Source: Deinandra increscens subsp. villosa
Lineage: Eukaryota; Streptophyta; Magnoliopsida; Asterales; Asteraceae
DNA: 64,000 nt
Reading direction: 5' to 3'
Assembly (NCBI GenBank): GCA_039602395.1
Contig: JBCNJP010000025.1
Coordinates: 44,535,980 to 44,599,979 of the forward strand
Shown: positions 21,003-34,204 of the stretch, in pieces
Layout of the letters: the number at the start of each line of letters is the position of its first letter
Position numbering within the stretch: the first letter of the stretch is position 1
Translations under genes and position numbers: made by a program
The notes under the pieces: generated by a model
Database searches by the model: none
Told to the model about the DNA's origin: nothing
Seen by the model: only the letters and a program-made list of their open reading frames with translations

Positions 21003-24000
21003 TGTGACGCCTACACCCAGACTTGGCTCCAGGAGGGGTCACGTGTCGGATTTACACAAGAACACATGGTATAACAGATATACTAACACAGCGGAAATAT
21101 TAAAAACTTTATTCGTATTGTCAAGTTACATCAGTAAATTAAATATTACATAAACTTTAACTATCTAGGTCTATGCCAGCGGTCCAACAAGCTTCCTCTT
21201 GATAATTTGCCCATTCATTTCTTTATCACCAAAGTCCTATTGTGACGCCCACACCCAGACTTGGCTCCAGGAGGGGTCACGTGTCGGATTTACACAAGAA
21301 CACATGGTATAACAGAGATACTAACGCAACAGAAATAGTAAAAACTTTATTCGTATTGCCAAGTTACAACAGTAAACTAAATATTACATAAACTTTAACT
21401 ATCAAGATCTATGCCAGTGGTCCAACAAGCTTCCTCTTGATAATTTGCCCATTCATTTCTTTATCACCAAAGCCCTATCCTTACTTCCAGAAGTCTCACC
21501 ATCACCTGACATACATACTTAAAAAGTCAGCTTACGCTGGTGAGTTCTAAGTTTCTAAAAACTCTTTCTTCATCTGCAAGACAAATCAAGTTCTCCCGGG
21601 TCTTCTTGACCCCATTAGTAAACTTTTAACAAGCATAAAACGTAACAGAATTATACAACACATCAGAATTTACACATAACCAGGAATCTATTCAAACAGG
21701 AACATCAAACTCATAAACCTTCCTAGTTAATTAAATTCAATATTCCTTGCACTAGCAACGTCTTGCTATGCCTTATTCTTTATCTGCTACCCCGGAGCAG
21801 CCTAAAGAATCTCTGGCCACTTGTGGTTATCAAGTACACCTTAGGGTAGGATAGTATTGTCGACTGTCAAACAGATCCTTCCCATCCAGGCATCCCGATA
21901 TGGCCAGTCTCACTACCTTACGTAGGCCCTTCCGTACACCGGCTAGAGAAATACTACCCTTTTTGTCTCCCTATTTCATGAGCCCCATCTGTACTATCCA
22001 CTCCATGACCTTACGGATTGCTTTACTTAACATGTTCAACTCATTTAATAACGAGTATCTTACTAGCAATCCCCAACCCTCACAATACCACTACCTGCCT
22101 TTAATCAAATACCTAAGAGCCTTAGGTTTATTAGTAGACAGTGATAATGTATTCATATATTGCAACTAATGATCATTTCCCAATTTACCACTAGAGTTTA
22201 TACACTACTGATATACCGGGTAACTAATATTATTATGCTTATATATAGGAAGTACCAGTGGCATATCCACCACATAATATATAAAGCAAATGTATTATTA
22301 GTTCTCGTATATACCTACATACTCACTATACGTCTATTAACAATTCCCTCATCACTTGGACATTTAATATCAAAGTAGAGTATAGCACATAACATCATAC
22401 TTAATTCACATGCATAATATCACATAGTCAATCCAAATGAATGATAACACTTAACAACACTTATAAGCTTTTGGAAACACTTTTCTTAACACAGTATGTA
22501 TGCCAGCCCAAAAACGTTTAAGACATTTAAAACATTTAAAAGTGGGCTCATAGAACTCATCTTAGCTTTGCGAAGCTATTATTCTTGGGTTAAGTCCTCG
22601 TGAATTAGTTTCTTAACGGCTTTAACGTGATGTCCCTATCAAGACATCCTAAAGGTTACAAATCACATTTAAGACCTACCCCATTATCCAAAACCCAACT
22701 CTTTATTGGTTAATACCCTTAATAGTAAAAATGACCATTTTGCCCCCTTTACATATTTTGTTATATCTTTTTCAAGTCTTTGCTCCTTAAGTTTACCGCT
22801 CGTGTTTCCTCATGACCGATCATTTTGGCGGAATTACTATGAGGAATAGTCACGGGGTTTGGAATTTGGTGACGATCGTTACCGGCCGTGTAGGCGTCAT
22901 TGACGACCATGAGGCGGAATTACTACAATCGTTGCACCGAGTAGCTTAATTATTTATTATCAAAATTTGAACTCATATATATTTAATATATATGTAAACA
23001 TGCTCTAATACCAAAAATCAACATCCAATACTTTATGGTCCTCCCAATACTTGACAATTATCTTCCAAAACCTTAATTTTGACGTAATTCCCAAATTAAC
23101 ATCAAAACTCCTTTTCTCATCAAATAAACTTAGGGGTTCTGTTATAATATCATTTTATGATATCCTTCAAAAGATGAATCCTTAAATCAAGCCCGATCAT
23201 TCAATTTTATCAAAATGTGCTCCCCACGCCGAACTCGTCATTTTCTGGTTGAAATTGGGCGGAGGTACGCGAGGGTTTCCCCCTCTCCCTTCGCGTACCG
23301 CGAGGTACTTTCAGCATTTGGCAATTTTGGTCCCTGAGGTTCTATAATGTGTTTAACTAGCCCAGAACTACCCCAAATGCTACTTTTAACCCCCGAACTA
23401 TTATAAATCATACTTAATGAAGCTTCTAAGGCTCGGGACACTCTCAATAACATACGTATACATACGTATTTATTTTTAAAATTATATATATATATATATA
23501 TATAACTTTCATTATTTACACCTTTGGTCCCTCTAACTTTATAATACCTATCGATTTATGTACCGAATCACTTTAGGGTATGTTTATAATAGTTTATAAG
23601 CCTCGGGGAACTTATAATAGTTACAGATACGTACAACACCCGTAAGTATTCTTAACTTTACATAAATTACACTTTTGACCCTCTTACTTTTATTTTTACT
23701 TACCATTAAGCATTCTCTTGATGAAAGCTACTCAAACATGTACTATCACATATATATTCATCAAATGAATATTTCTCATGCATTTATACTATCCTAATCA
23801 CATATATTATCTCATAATTATTCATTTCTTATCTTTGCAACTACGTATTCACTTATATTATCATGCATATACACATATAACTTATATCTAGCACATATAT
23901 CATATAAATATGCATTCACTAAGATTCCAAATACATATGATAAGCATAGTTATTATATTATCTACCACTTACGAGTTTATCTGAATCTTGGGATGTTACA
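21003..24000 (-). mobile_element. Solo LTR with TSD TTTTG
   Basis: On the minus strand it starts TGTAACATCCC (24000) and ends ggtgtaggcgtcaca (21003). TTTTG flanks both sides (20998-21002 and 24001-24005). No internal region is present, so it is a solo LTR left by recombination. The terminal 238 bp is duplicated in tandem (21003-21240 and 21241-21478). It includes a TA microsatellite near 23487-23503 and no coding sequence. The long LTR and termini suggest a chromovirus-type gypsy element. Confidence 0.9.
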
Positions 24001-24388
24001 TTTTGACATGTGGCAATGCTGATGTGGATATCCTAGAAATGAGACATGCGGCACCCATCTTAGTGCTTTATTAGGATTAAAGATTGTAAATCTTGTGTTT
24101 TTTGAGATGCTTAAGTTGAATTTTTGAATGATAATAGTTTAGATGTATAAAATTGTATATCTTGTGTTTTTTAGCAATGATTAAGTTAAATTTTTGAATG
24201 GTAAGTTGTCTGTCATGATAATTGTTAAGGGCTCATTCATGCGCTTAGCATTCTGAAGTTGACTCGACACGCTGAATATTTGAACACGCTGAACTACTCT
24301 AGCATGTTGATTACTAACGGTCATATTTGTCTATTTTTTCTCGTGTTTAATGACTACAGGACTTTTCTCCAACATTTAAGAGACTAAG

Positions 24389-25295
24389 GTGCTGTTTGTG
24401 TTTTAAGAGGTAAAATGTCTACAATCTGCGGACCATATCTGTATACATCTGTAGAAGAAGAGGTGAACCAAACATCTGCAGTCTATAAGAAGAAGACTGT
24501 TTGTTTTTTAACTTCTGCTAACTGCTAAAATAAACTAGAATTTTAATAAACCTTTTTTTTAACTTATTAATGATTACTATTCAAACCTTTTGATTTTATT
24601 ACTTTATATTTTAACTAATGATTTTTTTAAATAGTTTTCTTCTAAATAAAATTACAAAAATGTTTTATAAAACGTTTATAAAAAACTATTTAAAAACGTT
24701 TTTTAAATAACTGTTTAAGAAATGATTTTTAGAAATTGAATAAAGAAGTTTTTTAAAAACTGTTTAAAATATATATATTTTTTAAAATAACGATTTTAAA
24801 AAAACTATTTAAAAAACGTTTTTAAAAAAAACTTTTGTAAAAAACATTTTTTGTTTAAAAACTGTTTACAAAGGTTTTAAAAAAACTATTTAAAAACGTT
24901 AGAAAAAGTTGTTTAAAATTGTTTTTAAATTTTTTTAAAAGCGTTTTTTTAATTTGTTTAAAAAAAAGTTTTCTAAACACTGTTTAAAATATATTTCTTA
25001 TTAAGTTACTTTTTAAAAAACAAATTTTAAAAAAAAAATATTTTTAAAAACGATTTAAAAAATAACTTTTTAAAACTATTTAAAAATGTTTTTTTAAAGA
25101 AAGGTTAGAAGATGTTAGAAGATGTTAGAAGTGGTTGGACCACATCTGCACCAAGAAGAGGCTGCACATACATTTTTTTAGTGAAACGTCTTCGAAAAAA
25201 CAAACAGTCTACGGACCTAAATGTTTGCGCGTAGCCTGCGCGGCGCAGACATAAGAGATCAGGAAGAGCTTTTTTTTTAAAAAAACAAACACAAC
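24389..25295. mobile_element. Foldback/MITE-like element in LTR C
   Basis: Outer inverted ends are GTGCTGTTTGTG on the left and, read inward, GTTGTGTTTGTT on the right, with CTAAG on both sides (24384-24388 and 25296-25300). A second inverted pair, gactgtttgtttttt, lies near 24496 and 25193-25210. The centre (24540-25110) is a long run of tttaaaaac/gtttttaaa words that can pair with each other. No ORF. The family is not assigned; the duplication length does not suit hAT. Confidence 0.65.
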
Positions 25296-25829
25296 CTAAG
25301 TCAAACTTGTAAATCATGGAGAAGACGTTAGAGGCGGAAGAACCATTCCACAACGGCCACAAGAGAAGGGAACATACGATTCCGCTAAATCGAGGATGTT
25401 AGTTAGCTTTCAACATGTATAAATAACATATGGCATTAAGTTTAGAGACACACAACAATCACAACGAACACTTGTACTCACTGAATACTTAGAAGAGCCA
25501 TTTTCATTCACTTGTAATAAGACTTTGAAAGCAATAAAATATCTAAGGCAGTGAGACGATTGTCCACTCTCGAGGTTTTTTATCTGCGATTTAGTACGAT
25601 CAAGGGCTTTTCCACATACATCCTGCGACATTTACTTTTAGCATTCTTATCCTAGTTTGCTTACATTTTTGAAGCACCAATTCTCACAAAGTAATTTGGC
25701 TACAAAATTTACCTTGTTAAATTTTGGTTAAAACAATTTGGCGCCCACCGTGGGACGAGCGGCGCTGTTCATTTTATAATCCTTAGCCAGATTCATCCTA
25801 AATCTCTTTATTTCCAAACTTTACCAAAA

Positions 25830-26070
25830 ATGTCTTCTCAGCCGAAATCTTCCTCTATCTCTAACCCTTCTATTGTTTCTCTTAACTTTCCTCATCATCC
25901 TCCTCCTCTATTCTCAACATCTCAGAATAAAAATGTTAGTCATGGCAAGAAGGCGACATCGACTAGCTTTGGCATCTCAGGATCTGGAGTAAACTCTGAG
26001 ATGCCAGTTTTAGTTTCTAATGATAAAGTCATGTACATGTTCATGAAGATGAAGCAATTAATGGAACAGC
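25830..26070 (+). pseudogene. gag N-terminus of element C, first part
   Basis: Starts MSSQPKSSSISNPS at 25830, a Ser/Pro-rich leader of Tat-type gag. It is cut after LMEQ at 26070 by the insertion of the solo LTR. The frame resumes without shift at 34126-34204 (INQTRMREMEKLRSKVRK) and ends where the next LTR begins. A close relative is at 35058. Confidence 0.75.
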
Positions 26071-28275
26071 TGTAACAACTCGGTCAATCCATATTCATTT
26101 TAACCCGACCCGATTTCAAAATTTCATGAATTAAATCTCTAAAACATGAAATTTCAACTTTTAGCATGATTTCGGTATTAATTGGGAGTTTCGTATATTA
26201 TCAAAGTCTAATATTTTATATTTCAAGGTTGGAAATTAAGTATTGTCATATTTTAGGTTAAAAGTGTCATTTCATCAAAGTTTGGGGCCCAAACCTGCAT
26301 ATTATAGAACTTCAGGGACCAAAATTATAGACATGTAAAGGCTGGTCGCATCAGGGGTCTCGTAGACCGTCAAATCCTTCCCCATTTTTCGCGATCCGTG
26401 ACGTAGACCAGAACGTGGCAGCTAGGTTTGCTTCATGTTTCAGCCATGTTTTACCCTTAAATTCGTGGCAATTTTGATGAGGAGTCACCATACAACGTAT
26501 CTTAACATAATTCACACCTCATACTATAAATATAGAACCAGATTCATCCATTTCCATCATCAATTTCATGAATTTCATCATAGAAAACCCTTAAATCCAC
26601 TCTAATGTTCACTACTCAAATTTGGATGATCTAGAGGTGCTCTTGAGCTTATTTTCTGCTAATTTCCATTATTTGGTATGATAAACAAAACTTCTCATTC
26701 AATTTCATGATTTGTTGCAGTTTCATTAGACTTTTTGAAATAGCCTAAAACTGGGGTTCTTCAACATGTTTTGATCAATTAGAGCAATCTGCTTTGAATT
26801 AGAGTCCGAATTTTTGAAAGGTGTTGCAAAATATCATATAAAAAGAAAGCCCTAAGTTAATCTCACACTTTTCAAAAGTTTGGTATTAATTGAGACACGA
26901 GCCAAAATAGGGTTTTCTTAACATTGTTTTGTCAAAATTGGGCATTTGAAATTAAATTGAGGCTTCATACTTTGGAATACATCATAATAAATATCATAAA
27001 CAAAAGCCCAAAGTTTATTTCATATAAAAAACAAGATTTGGTATTTATTTGAGAAATACGTCAAATTATGGTTTTCAAAATACAATAATTCAATGTTAAA
27101 TAATCCATAAAGACTTGAGACTTAATATTCTAGATTAAAATCATATAAATATATATATTAATTATATATGATATTAAAATTTGATAATTAATCAAATATT
27201 AAAACTATTTAGAACTCGTGCGGACCGGAAGGGTAAACGCATGTACACTGGATTTTCTAGCATAGGTAAGGATGTCGCATAAAGTCCTTGTTTGACCTGG
27301 CAGACTTACCTGGGGATCCCGGAGTGAGTGTTTACTTATAGGAAAGCACGTTTCATAATATCACTAATCATTATTCTAAATCATAAATCGTAAATACAGT
27401 CTTTTAAAACAATATATTCTATCACTATCCATTTTTCTTGTATACTTAAGTCTTTAAAATCCTTGTATTCATGTTAGCCTACTCGTGTCATTACGATAAT
27501 CTCAAGGCTTATCACATATCATTCTCGATGTTATCTCTCACTCTCAATCCATCTATCATGTGAGTATACATTCCCCTCTCTCTTTTAATATTGTAGGATG
27601 TGATGCAATAATCAACTCTTATATCATTAGAATGGAGATTCCTTCGAATGATGATTCAAGTAGTGAGCATTCATAGCCCCTCTTTTCTTGTTATTTGGGG
27701 TGCAACATGTATTTAACATCAAAATCCTTATTCTTTATCCTTATTCGAAAACGATGCGATTGTATGAGTATTTGTCTGATTCTTAATATGCTTACTTGGG
27801 TGTGAGACTTGATACGTGAACTTGAGACTTGTGAAAATTGAAACTCTAATCTTGCGTAAACATTAAGGCACCAAGCCTTTGGTTCATTAATAGCTATTTG
27901 TTGACAACCCACCTATTTAAAACAAGACGTGTGTTCGCTAATCGTATAGCACCCTATGATTGAGTTAGTTGAGAGATTGGGAGGGTACGAGTATTGTTAG
28001 CAGCCTTATTGCATCGAATACGGTGTTCGATTCTGTCTGCTAATCCTTAATCAATTTCTTGTGCGATTAGGGTTTGGTCTTCGTTTCCAGATTCACTTTT
28101 TGCTCACCTTGTGTATAACTGTCGGTTCTATCATCTACATTGAGTTAAGCTGCATCTGTTATAGATCCTTGGCTTGATTTGGGTGTGGAACGAACGTGTT
28201 AGCACTGTCGGTGTGTGATTAGGGTTTCAACGGGTTTACGATCGGCATCTCGTGTTTACGATTGGCATCTCGTGC

Positions 28276-29841
28276 ATGGCTACCAAAAACCAGCCACCTG
28301 ACAAGAAAAATTCCACATCCAAGTTTACGAATCTGAAACAAGTGGATGGTAAACCAATACCTTCCCGGGGGTTAATGAAGAATATTAGTGAAAGGACGAA
28401 ATCGGGAACGCATGTGATTACGTCTAAGGATGACAATGGGGTGAAGGTAGGGCTGATGTCATCCGCAAAAGAGGGGACTGATTTTAATGGCTCGCTGGAA
28501 AATCTGTCTCCTGCTTTGGATCCAAATACGGAAGTACAGCCTCAACAGGCTTTAAATTCTCCTAAAACCAATAGCGAGGACAACATTGGTGATAATGATG
28601 GAAAATTGAATGATGAGAACATGACTGATTTAAACAAACAACCGTCGGCTACTGTGGGTGAACTTTCTTTCGCGGCTAAGGTTGTGGGTTTGTCTGCGTC
28701 ACGCACAATAAACTTTTGGGCTTTAAAGTCACAAACTCAGGATGGTATCGATGTTGTGCTGCCGAAGGAGTCCGTTAGAAGTGTGCAACAAAATCTCTCT
28801 TATACACTGTTTGGTTATTTCTTGGGGGATAGGATTGCTTTTCCTATGGTCGAGTACTATGCTAAGCAGAATTGGAAGAAATATGGCCTTCAGAAAACGA
28901 TGATGAATGCAAATGGGTATTTTTTCTTTAAATTTGGTGATGAACAAGGAATGATTAAGGTCTTGGAAGGAGGCCCGTGGCAGATTCGAAACAAGCCCAT
29001 GTTTCTTAACTTATGGAGCCCTACTACTCAACTCAAAAAAGAGGACATTAAGAAGGTTTCGGTTTGGGTCAAATTTCACGATGTTCCCCTTGCTGCTTTT
29101 ACTGTAGATGGATTGAGTATGATAGCCACTAAAGTAGGAGAGCCAAGAAGATTGGATGCCTTAACTAGTTCCATGTGTTATGATTCATGGGGAAGAAGTA
29201 GTTTTGCTAGAGCTTTAATTGAAATATCTGCTGATCATGAATACATGGAGACTATAAAGGTTAGTGTTCCAGATCCAGATGGTGAGGATTTTCTTTTGGA
29301 AACGTTACATGTTGAGTACGATTGGCAACCCCCAAGGTGCAACAAGTGTTGTGTGTTTAGTCATGATACGGATCATTGCCCTCATAGAGTTAAGGAACAT
29401 CAAAAGTATCCTGTGAATCAGGTGGACGAGGAAGGTTTTGTGGAGCCAAATAAGAAGAAGGTAGCTAAAAAGGGTGTACCGATGAAGAACCAGAAGGCTA
29501 AGCTTGTCTATAGACCTGTGAACATAAAAAATTCGGATCAAGGGGCATCTTCGAGTAGTAAACCGATAATAGAGAATAAGGAAACCCGTAAGGAACCGAT
29601 GGCTAATGTATCAACACATAATCCGTTTGACATATTGGAAGGGGGAGAGGACCGTGTTATTCAGATGGAGGAGCTCCAGCACTTGGCTAGGAAGATAAGG
29701 GATGGAAATAATAACAAGATGAGCTACGCGGATGTTGAAGTTCTGGATGAGACCAATGAAACGGCTGGCTTTATGGCCTCGGGGCTAAATCTCATCAAAG
29801 TAGGGGCAAGCACTCCTTCAGGACAGGTTCCTCATGATTAG
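28276..29841 (+). CDS. L1 ORF1 protein (DUF4283, zinc knuckle)
   Basis: ATG 28276 begins MATKNQPPDKKNS; a 20-bp tandem duplication (28236-28275) lies just before it. The frame is open for 521 residues. The middle holds the DUF4283 RNA-binding region (YTLFGYFLGDRIAFPMVE, FKFGDEQGMIKVLEGGPW, VWVKFHDVPLAAFT). A CCHC knuckle CNKCCVFSHDTDHC follows. The C-terminal part is charged and low complexity, ending near SFM-type NPFDILEGGED. It binds L1 RNA in ribonucleoprotein particles. The stop overlaps the ORF2 ATG by 8 nt. Confidence 0.9.
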   Translation: MATKNQPPDKKNSTSKFTNLKQVDGKPIPSRGLMKNISERTKSGTHVITSKDDNGVKVGLMSSAKEGTDFNGSLENLSPALDPNTEVQPQQALNSPKTNSEDNIGDNDGKLNDENMTDLNKQPSATVGELSFAAKVVGLSASRTINFWALKSQTQDGIDVVLPKESVRSVQQNLSYTLFGYFLGDRIAFPMVEYYAKQNWKKYGLQKTMMNANGYFFFKFGDEQGMIKVLEGGPWQIRNKPMFLNLWSPTTQLKKEDIKKVSVWVKFHDVPLAAFTVDGLSMIATKVGEPRRLDALTSSMCYDSWGRSSFARALIEISADHEYMETIKVSVPDPDGEDFLLETLHVEYDWQPPRCNKCCVFSHDTDHCPHRVKEHQKYPVNQVDEEGFVEPNKKKVAKKGVPMKNQKAKLVYRPVNIKNSDQGASSSSKPIIENKETRKEPMANVSTHNPFDILEGGEDRVIQMEELQHLARKIRDGNNNKMSYADVEVLDETNETAGFMASGLNLIKVGASTPSGQVPHD

Positions 29842-32800
29842 TCTTGGTACTTGGAATATTAGGGGGGTGAACCGCCCTCTGAAACAAAAGGAGGTTCGTT
29901 TTTTAGTTCGGGAACTTTCTTTAAATTTTTGTGCTGTGTTGGAGTCACATGTGAGTGTTAAAAAGCTGTTGAAGGTGTGTGGTGATATTTTCAAATCGTG
30001 GGACTAGACTTCTAATGGTGGGGTTTCGCCAAAGGGAGCTCGTATTATTGTGGGGTGGGATACAACTTCCATGGATATCATGGTCCTTTTCTAGTCGGAT
30101 CAAGTTATGCATCTCCAATTGATTTTCAAACATGATAGAAAAGTAGTCTTCTGCTCGATTGTTTATGCGGAAAATTATTATATAACAAGACGTCAGCTAT
30201 GGGATGATCTTGTCAAGTTCAAAGGTGTTGCGAATTTAAGCCCTTGGGTTGTGATGGGGGATTTCAGTTCGACTCTTTTCCTTGAGGATAAGGTTACGGG
30301 CTCCCCATCTCTGGATATTAGCATGCGTGAGTTCAGAGATTGTGTCACTCGGTGTGAATTAACGGATCTTAAAGGTATGGGAATGCACTATACGTGGACT
30401 CAAAAACCAAAAAAAGGGATAGGGACGCTTAAAAAACTGGATAGAGTCTTGACGAACGATAAATTCGTGGAGGAGTTCCTTACTGCCTTTGCTATGTTTC
30501 AGCCATATAGAGTGTCTGACCATTGCCCTAGTGTTGTTATATTTACTTGTAACAGGCCTCCAAAACCGAGGACGTTCAAATTTGCGAACTTCCTAACTTC
30601 CAAACCTGGTTTCATGGAAACGGTTCAAAAAGTTTGGGATATTAACGTCACTGGAGTTCCTCAATTTTGTGTTGTTAAAAAGCTTAGACACTTGAAATCC
30701 CCTTTTCGGTCTATGCTTTTTAAACAAGGGAACCTGCATGAAAAAGTTAGTAAGTTAAGGGAGGAGTTGGACGAGATTCAAAGGGCTAGGGATGAGGACC
30801 CGTTTAACCTGATCCTAAAAGAGAAGGAGGCTACACTTCTGGATGACTTCCAAACTGCTAGTCTTGATGAGGAGAGTTTCTTAAAACAGAAATCCAAGGT
30901 GCATTGGCTTGCCGTGGGCGATCGAAACACCTCTTATTTTCACAAATCCTTAAAGATAAGGAACCACAGGGGTCAGATTGATGTTATAAAGGACACTTCT
31001 GGTGTTCTTCATGAAGGTACTGAGGTTCCTACCATTTTTGTGGCGCACTATACCAAATTTTTTGGTGCCCATGGTACGAGCTCTATTATGCCGCCTACCT
31101 CTTTGTTTACTAAAAAAATTGATGACGGGGCTGCTACACACATGATTCGTCCAGTTAAGGACTGTGAGATCCGGGATGCGATGTTTGGGATTGATAATGA
31201 CAAAGCTCCGGGCCCGGATGGCTTTACTTCGGCGTTCTTTAAGAGTGCGTGGCCGATTGTGGGGAAGGATGTTATGCAGGCCATTCGTGATTTTTTCCAG
31301 TATGGTAAGCTTCTGCAAGAACTCAATCATACTATCATTGCCTTGGTGCCTAAGGTGACTACCCCTGTTAATATTACTGATTATCTTCCTATTGCTTGCT
31401 GCAATGTATTGTATAAGTGCATAAGCAGAATCATAGCGGATCGGATTAAGGGTTTTTTGGGTGACATTGTGAGTGCTAATCAATCTGCTTTTGTTCCCGG
31501 ACGGCTCATTACGGATAATATTTTGTTGTCTCAAGAACTTATGCATAACTACCACCGGAATGTGGGCGAGCCAAAGTGTGCTTTAAAGGTTGATATTCAA
31601 AAAGCCTATGATACTGTTGACTGGGATTTCTTAAATCACATCCTTTGCTACTTTGGATTTCCGGATTTGATGGTGAATTGGATTATGAAATGTATTTCTA
31701 CAGTGTCTTACTCGATATGCCTAAATGGTGAGCTCCATGGTTACTTTAGAGGCAAGCGGGGGTTAAGGCAGGGTGATCCAATGTCCCTCTATCTATTTAC
31801 CTTGGTTATGGAGGTCTTAACTCTCATGCTTAAACGTGATGTGGAAAGGGATCCTTTATTTAAGTATCATAAGAAGTGTAAGGATCATAAGATTGTTAAC
31901 CTCTGTTTTGCAGATGATTTGTTTCTTTTTGCCCATGGCGATACCAGGTCTACTACCTGTTTGATGCGGTCTATGGATGAATTCTCAAAGATGTCTGGCT
32001 TAGTTCCCAGTCTCCCGAAAAGCACTATATTTTTATGTAATGTGGGGAATGATACTAAAACTGCTATCCTAAGCCGTTTACCCTTTACTGGGGGAAATCT
32101 TCTGGTTAAGTACCTTGGGGTGCCTTTACTGTCGTCTGGTTTACGTTATCGGGATTGCCTTCGTTATTAGAAGCGGCTGATAACCGCATTTCTAGCTGGA
32201 GAAACAAAAATCTTTCTTTTGCTGGTCGTCTCCAACTCATCCTTTATGTTCTTTCCTCTATGCATATATACTGGGCCTCGGTGTTTCTTCTTCCTGCTAG
32301 AGTTGTAAATGAGTTAGAGGCTAAGATGAGGGGCTTTTGTGGTCCCAAGGAAAACGTGTGAAGGGGGCTGCTAAAGTTTCATGGAATGTGGTCTGTCGGT
32401 GTAAAAGTGAGGGAGGGCTTGGAATCCGATGTATTACAGATATGAATCTGGCTCTCCTCGCTAAGCATGTGTGGAGTATTCTCACTAGAAGGAATTCGCT
32501 TTGGGTTGAATGGATTTATACTTACAGATTGAAAAACCGCACTTTCTGGAATTGTAAGAAAGATGTATCTAGTAGTTGGTGTTGGAGAAACCTCGTGAAA
32601 ATTAGGCCTCTTATTCAGAGTTACATCTATATCACTGTTGGGAATGGCCTTGATACGTCTGCTTGGTATGACACTTGGAGTGATATTGGTCCCTTGGCTA
32701 ATATTCTCTCCTCTAGACAAATTCATAATGCTGGTTTTAATATCTACTCTTGTCTTGCTGATGTTATTGTGAGCCCCAGTTGGAATTGGCCTTTGGATTG

Positions 32801-33491
32801 GGTCTCTCGCTTTCCGATTTTAAGCAATGTTCAGATCCCGGAGCTCAATGATGTTGCTGATAAACATTGGTGGAAAGTGGAAGATACTCTTGTTGAGTTC
32901 TCCACGAATACAGCCTGGAACTCTCTGAGGCAGTCCCACGATGAAGTCCCTTGAAAATATCTTGTTTGGTTCACGACTTGCATTCCTAAACATGCTTTTT
33001 GTCTTTGGTTGGTTATTAATGGTAAACTTCGAACCGAGGATAAGCTAGTACGCTGGAATTGGAAGAAGGGGTGTATGAACATGATGTGTTGTCATCTATG
33101 TTACTCTGATATAGATTCTCTTAACCATCTTTTTTTCGAGTGTCCTTTCTCCAAGAAGGTTTGGGAGATGGTAAGGAGAAGCTTTCCGATTCAGATGCCG
33201 AGTAACTGGTCTATTATTGTCAATTGCTATGAGTCGAATTCGCAGTCCAAGGCTCTGTCTAGTGTTGTTTTTAAGCTCTCTGTGGCGGCTGCTGTTTATC
33301 ACGTTTGGAGGGAACGAAATAATCGGCTGCATGGTAACAAAAATCGGCAGCCTGAGAAGGTTGTTGGGGATATTCTTTCTGATGTCCGCTACAAATTACT
33401 GGGGTTAAAGAGCAAGTTTGGTGATCGGGGTAGAAACGTCTTTCCAATCTGGAGATCTTTTGGAAGCTTGGTTTTTGATGATGGAGGCTAA
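29834..33491 (+). pseudogene. L1 ORF2: AP endonuclease and reverse transcriptase
   Basis: Starts MISLGTWNIRGVNRPL at 29834. The AP-type endonuclease (to about 30560) has in-frame TAG at 30005 and 30092, then WVVMGDFSSTL and RVSDHCPSVV. The RT has KAPGPDGFTSAF, FVPGRLITDN, KVDIQKAYDTVDW (motif A), GLRQGDPMSLYLF (motif B) and LCFADDLFLFAHGD (FADD). A frameshift near 32160 and another near 32340 follow, then a TGA at 32952. The C-terminal zinc-finger (zf-RVT) region CHLCYSDIDSLNHLFFECPF lies near 33090-33150. Ends at 33491. Confidence 0.92.
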
Positions 33492-33493
33492 TT

Positions 33494-33693
33494 TGTTTAG
33501 TGTTGAGTCTAGTTCCTTTGTTGTTCTTACCAGTATTTAGCTGGGTGTGCTGTGTTTTTTTATTTGTGTTATTACTCTTTGGGGTATGCCCCTTAGAGAA
33601 CTAGTAGAGATTTCACTCTACTACTTGTGCTTTGAACGTTTCTGTTAATATATAAAATCACCGGGGTAACCCTTTACCCAAAAAAAAAAAAAA
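33494..33693 (+). other. L1 3' UTR and poly(A)
   Basis: Short T-rich 3' UTR ending in the A14 tail. No ORF. Confidence 0.8.
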
Positions 33694-34204
33694 CAAGAGG
33701 TGTTCATGTTGATGGATGATTGGAACCTAAACTGTCAAGGTTTGTTTTACGCATATATATCTCATCTCTAATACTTATATGTAATACTCTTAATCATACA
33801 CTTAACACATTGATCACATGCTTTACACTTATACTATATACATAACCTATGGTGTACTCATCTACTCTTCGTAGTTGACCGTTTATGTTATACATGTTGC
33901 AGGAAACACTACTTGAGACTTTTGTTGAGTTATCACGATAGGAACTGCTGGACCTAGTTAAACATAAATCATGTTTTGTTTGTATCATGTTTTGTAAGAC
34001 TACTTCATTTATGAAATAAAATGGGATGATTAAGTATATCGCAACTCTATTTTTAGTGGTTGTGTGCATCTGGACAATCATTGCCCCCCGACATATTCCG
34101 TCGTCGATCAGGGTGTGATAACAGCAGCAAACGATCAATCAAACGAGGATGAGGGAAATGGAGAAGCTAAGATCAAAAGTAAGGAAACCGGTGGAGACAG
34201 TTAG

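Larger units (their letters stand above)
24223..26070 (+). mobile_element. Tat-type gypsy element C: LTR, primer site, gag start
   Basis: The LTR runs 24223-25735 (TGTTAAGGGCT to aaaaca) and is interrupted by a 907-bp foldback element. A TATA motif (gtataaataaca) lies near 25419. The primer site ttggcgcccaccgtggg follows at 25738. The gag leader then runs to 26070, where a solo LTR splits it. The rest of the leader resumes at 34126. Confidence 0.8.
27937..33693 (+). mobile_element. L1-type LINE
   Basis: Contains a 5' UTR, ORF1, ORF2 and an A14 tail (33680-33693). A degenerate target duplication is visible: aacaagacgtgtgttc at 27921 and aacaagaggtgttc at 33692. It inserted in the solo LTR. 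Plant L1 layout with overlapping ORFs. ORF2 has stops and shifts, so this copy is inactive. Confidence 0.9.
26071..34120 (+). mobile_element. Solo LTR, split by an L1, TSD ACAGC
   Basis: Begins TGTAACAACTCGG at 26071 and ends gggtgtgata at 34120, flanked by ACAGC (26066-26070 and 34121-34125). Without the L1 it is about 2.3 kb. A TATA motif (actataaatatag) near 26523 gives plus orientation. It inserted into the gag leader of element C. The 26071-27920 part is non-coding, with no ORF of note; 33706-34120 is its distal end. Confidence 0.85.

Noticed and set aside
25410..25631. Minus-strand Cys-rich ORF in LTR C
   Set aside because: Lies across the TATA and R region of an LTR; no homology recognised.
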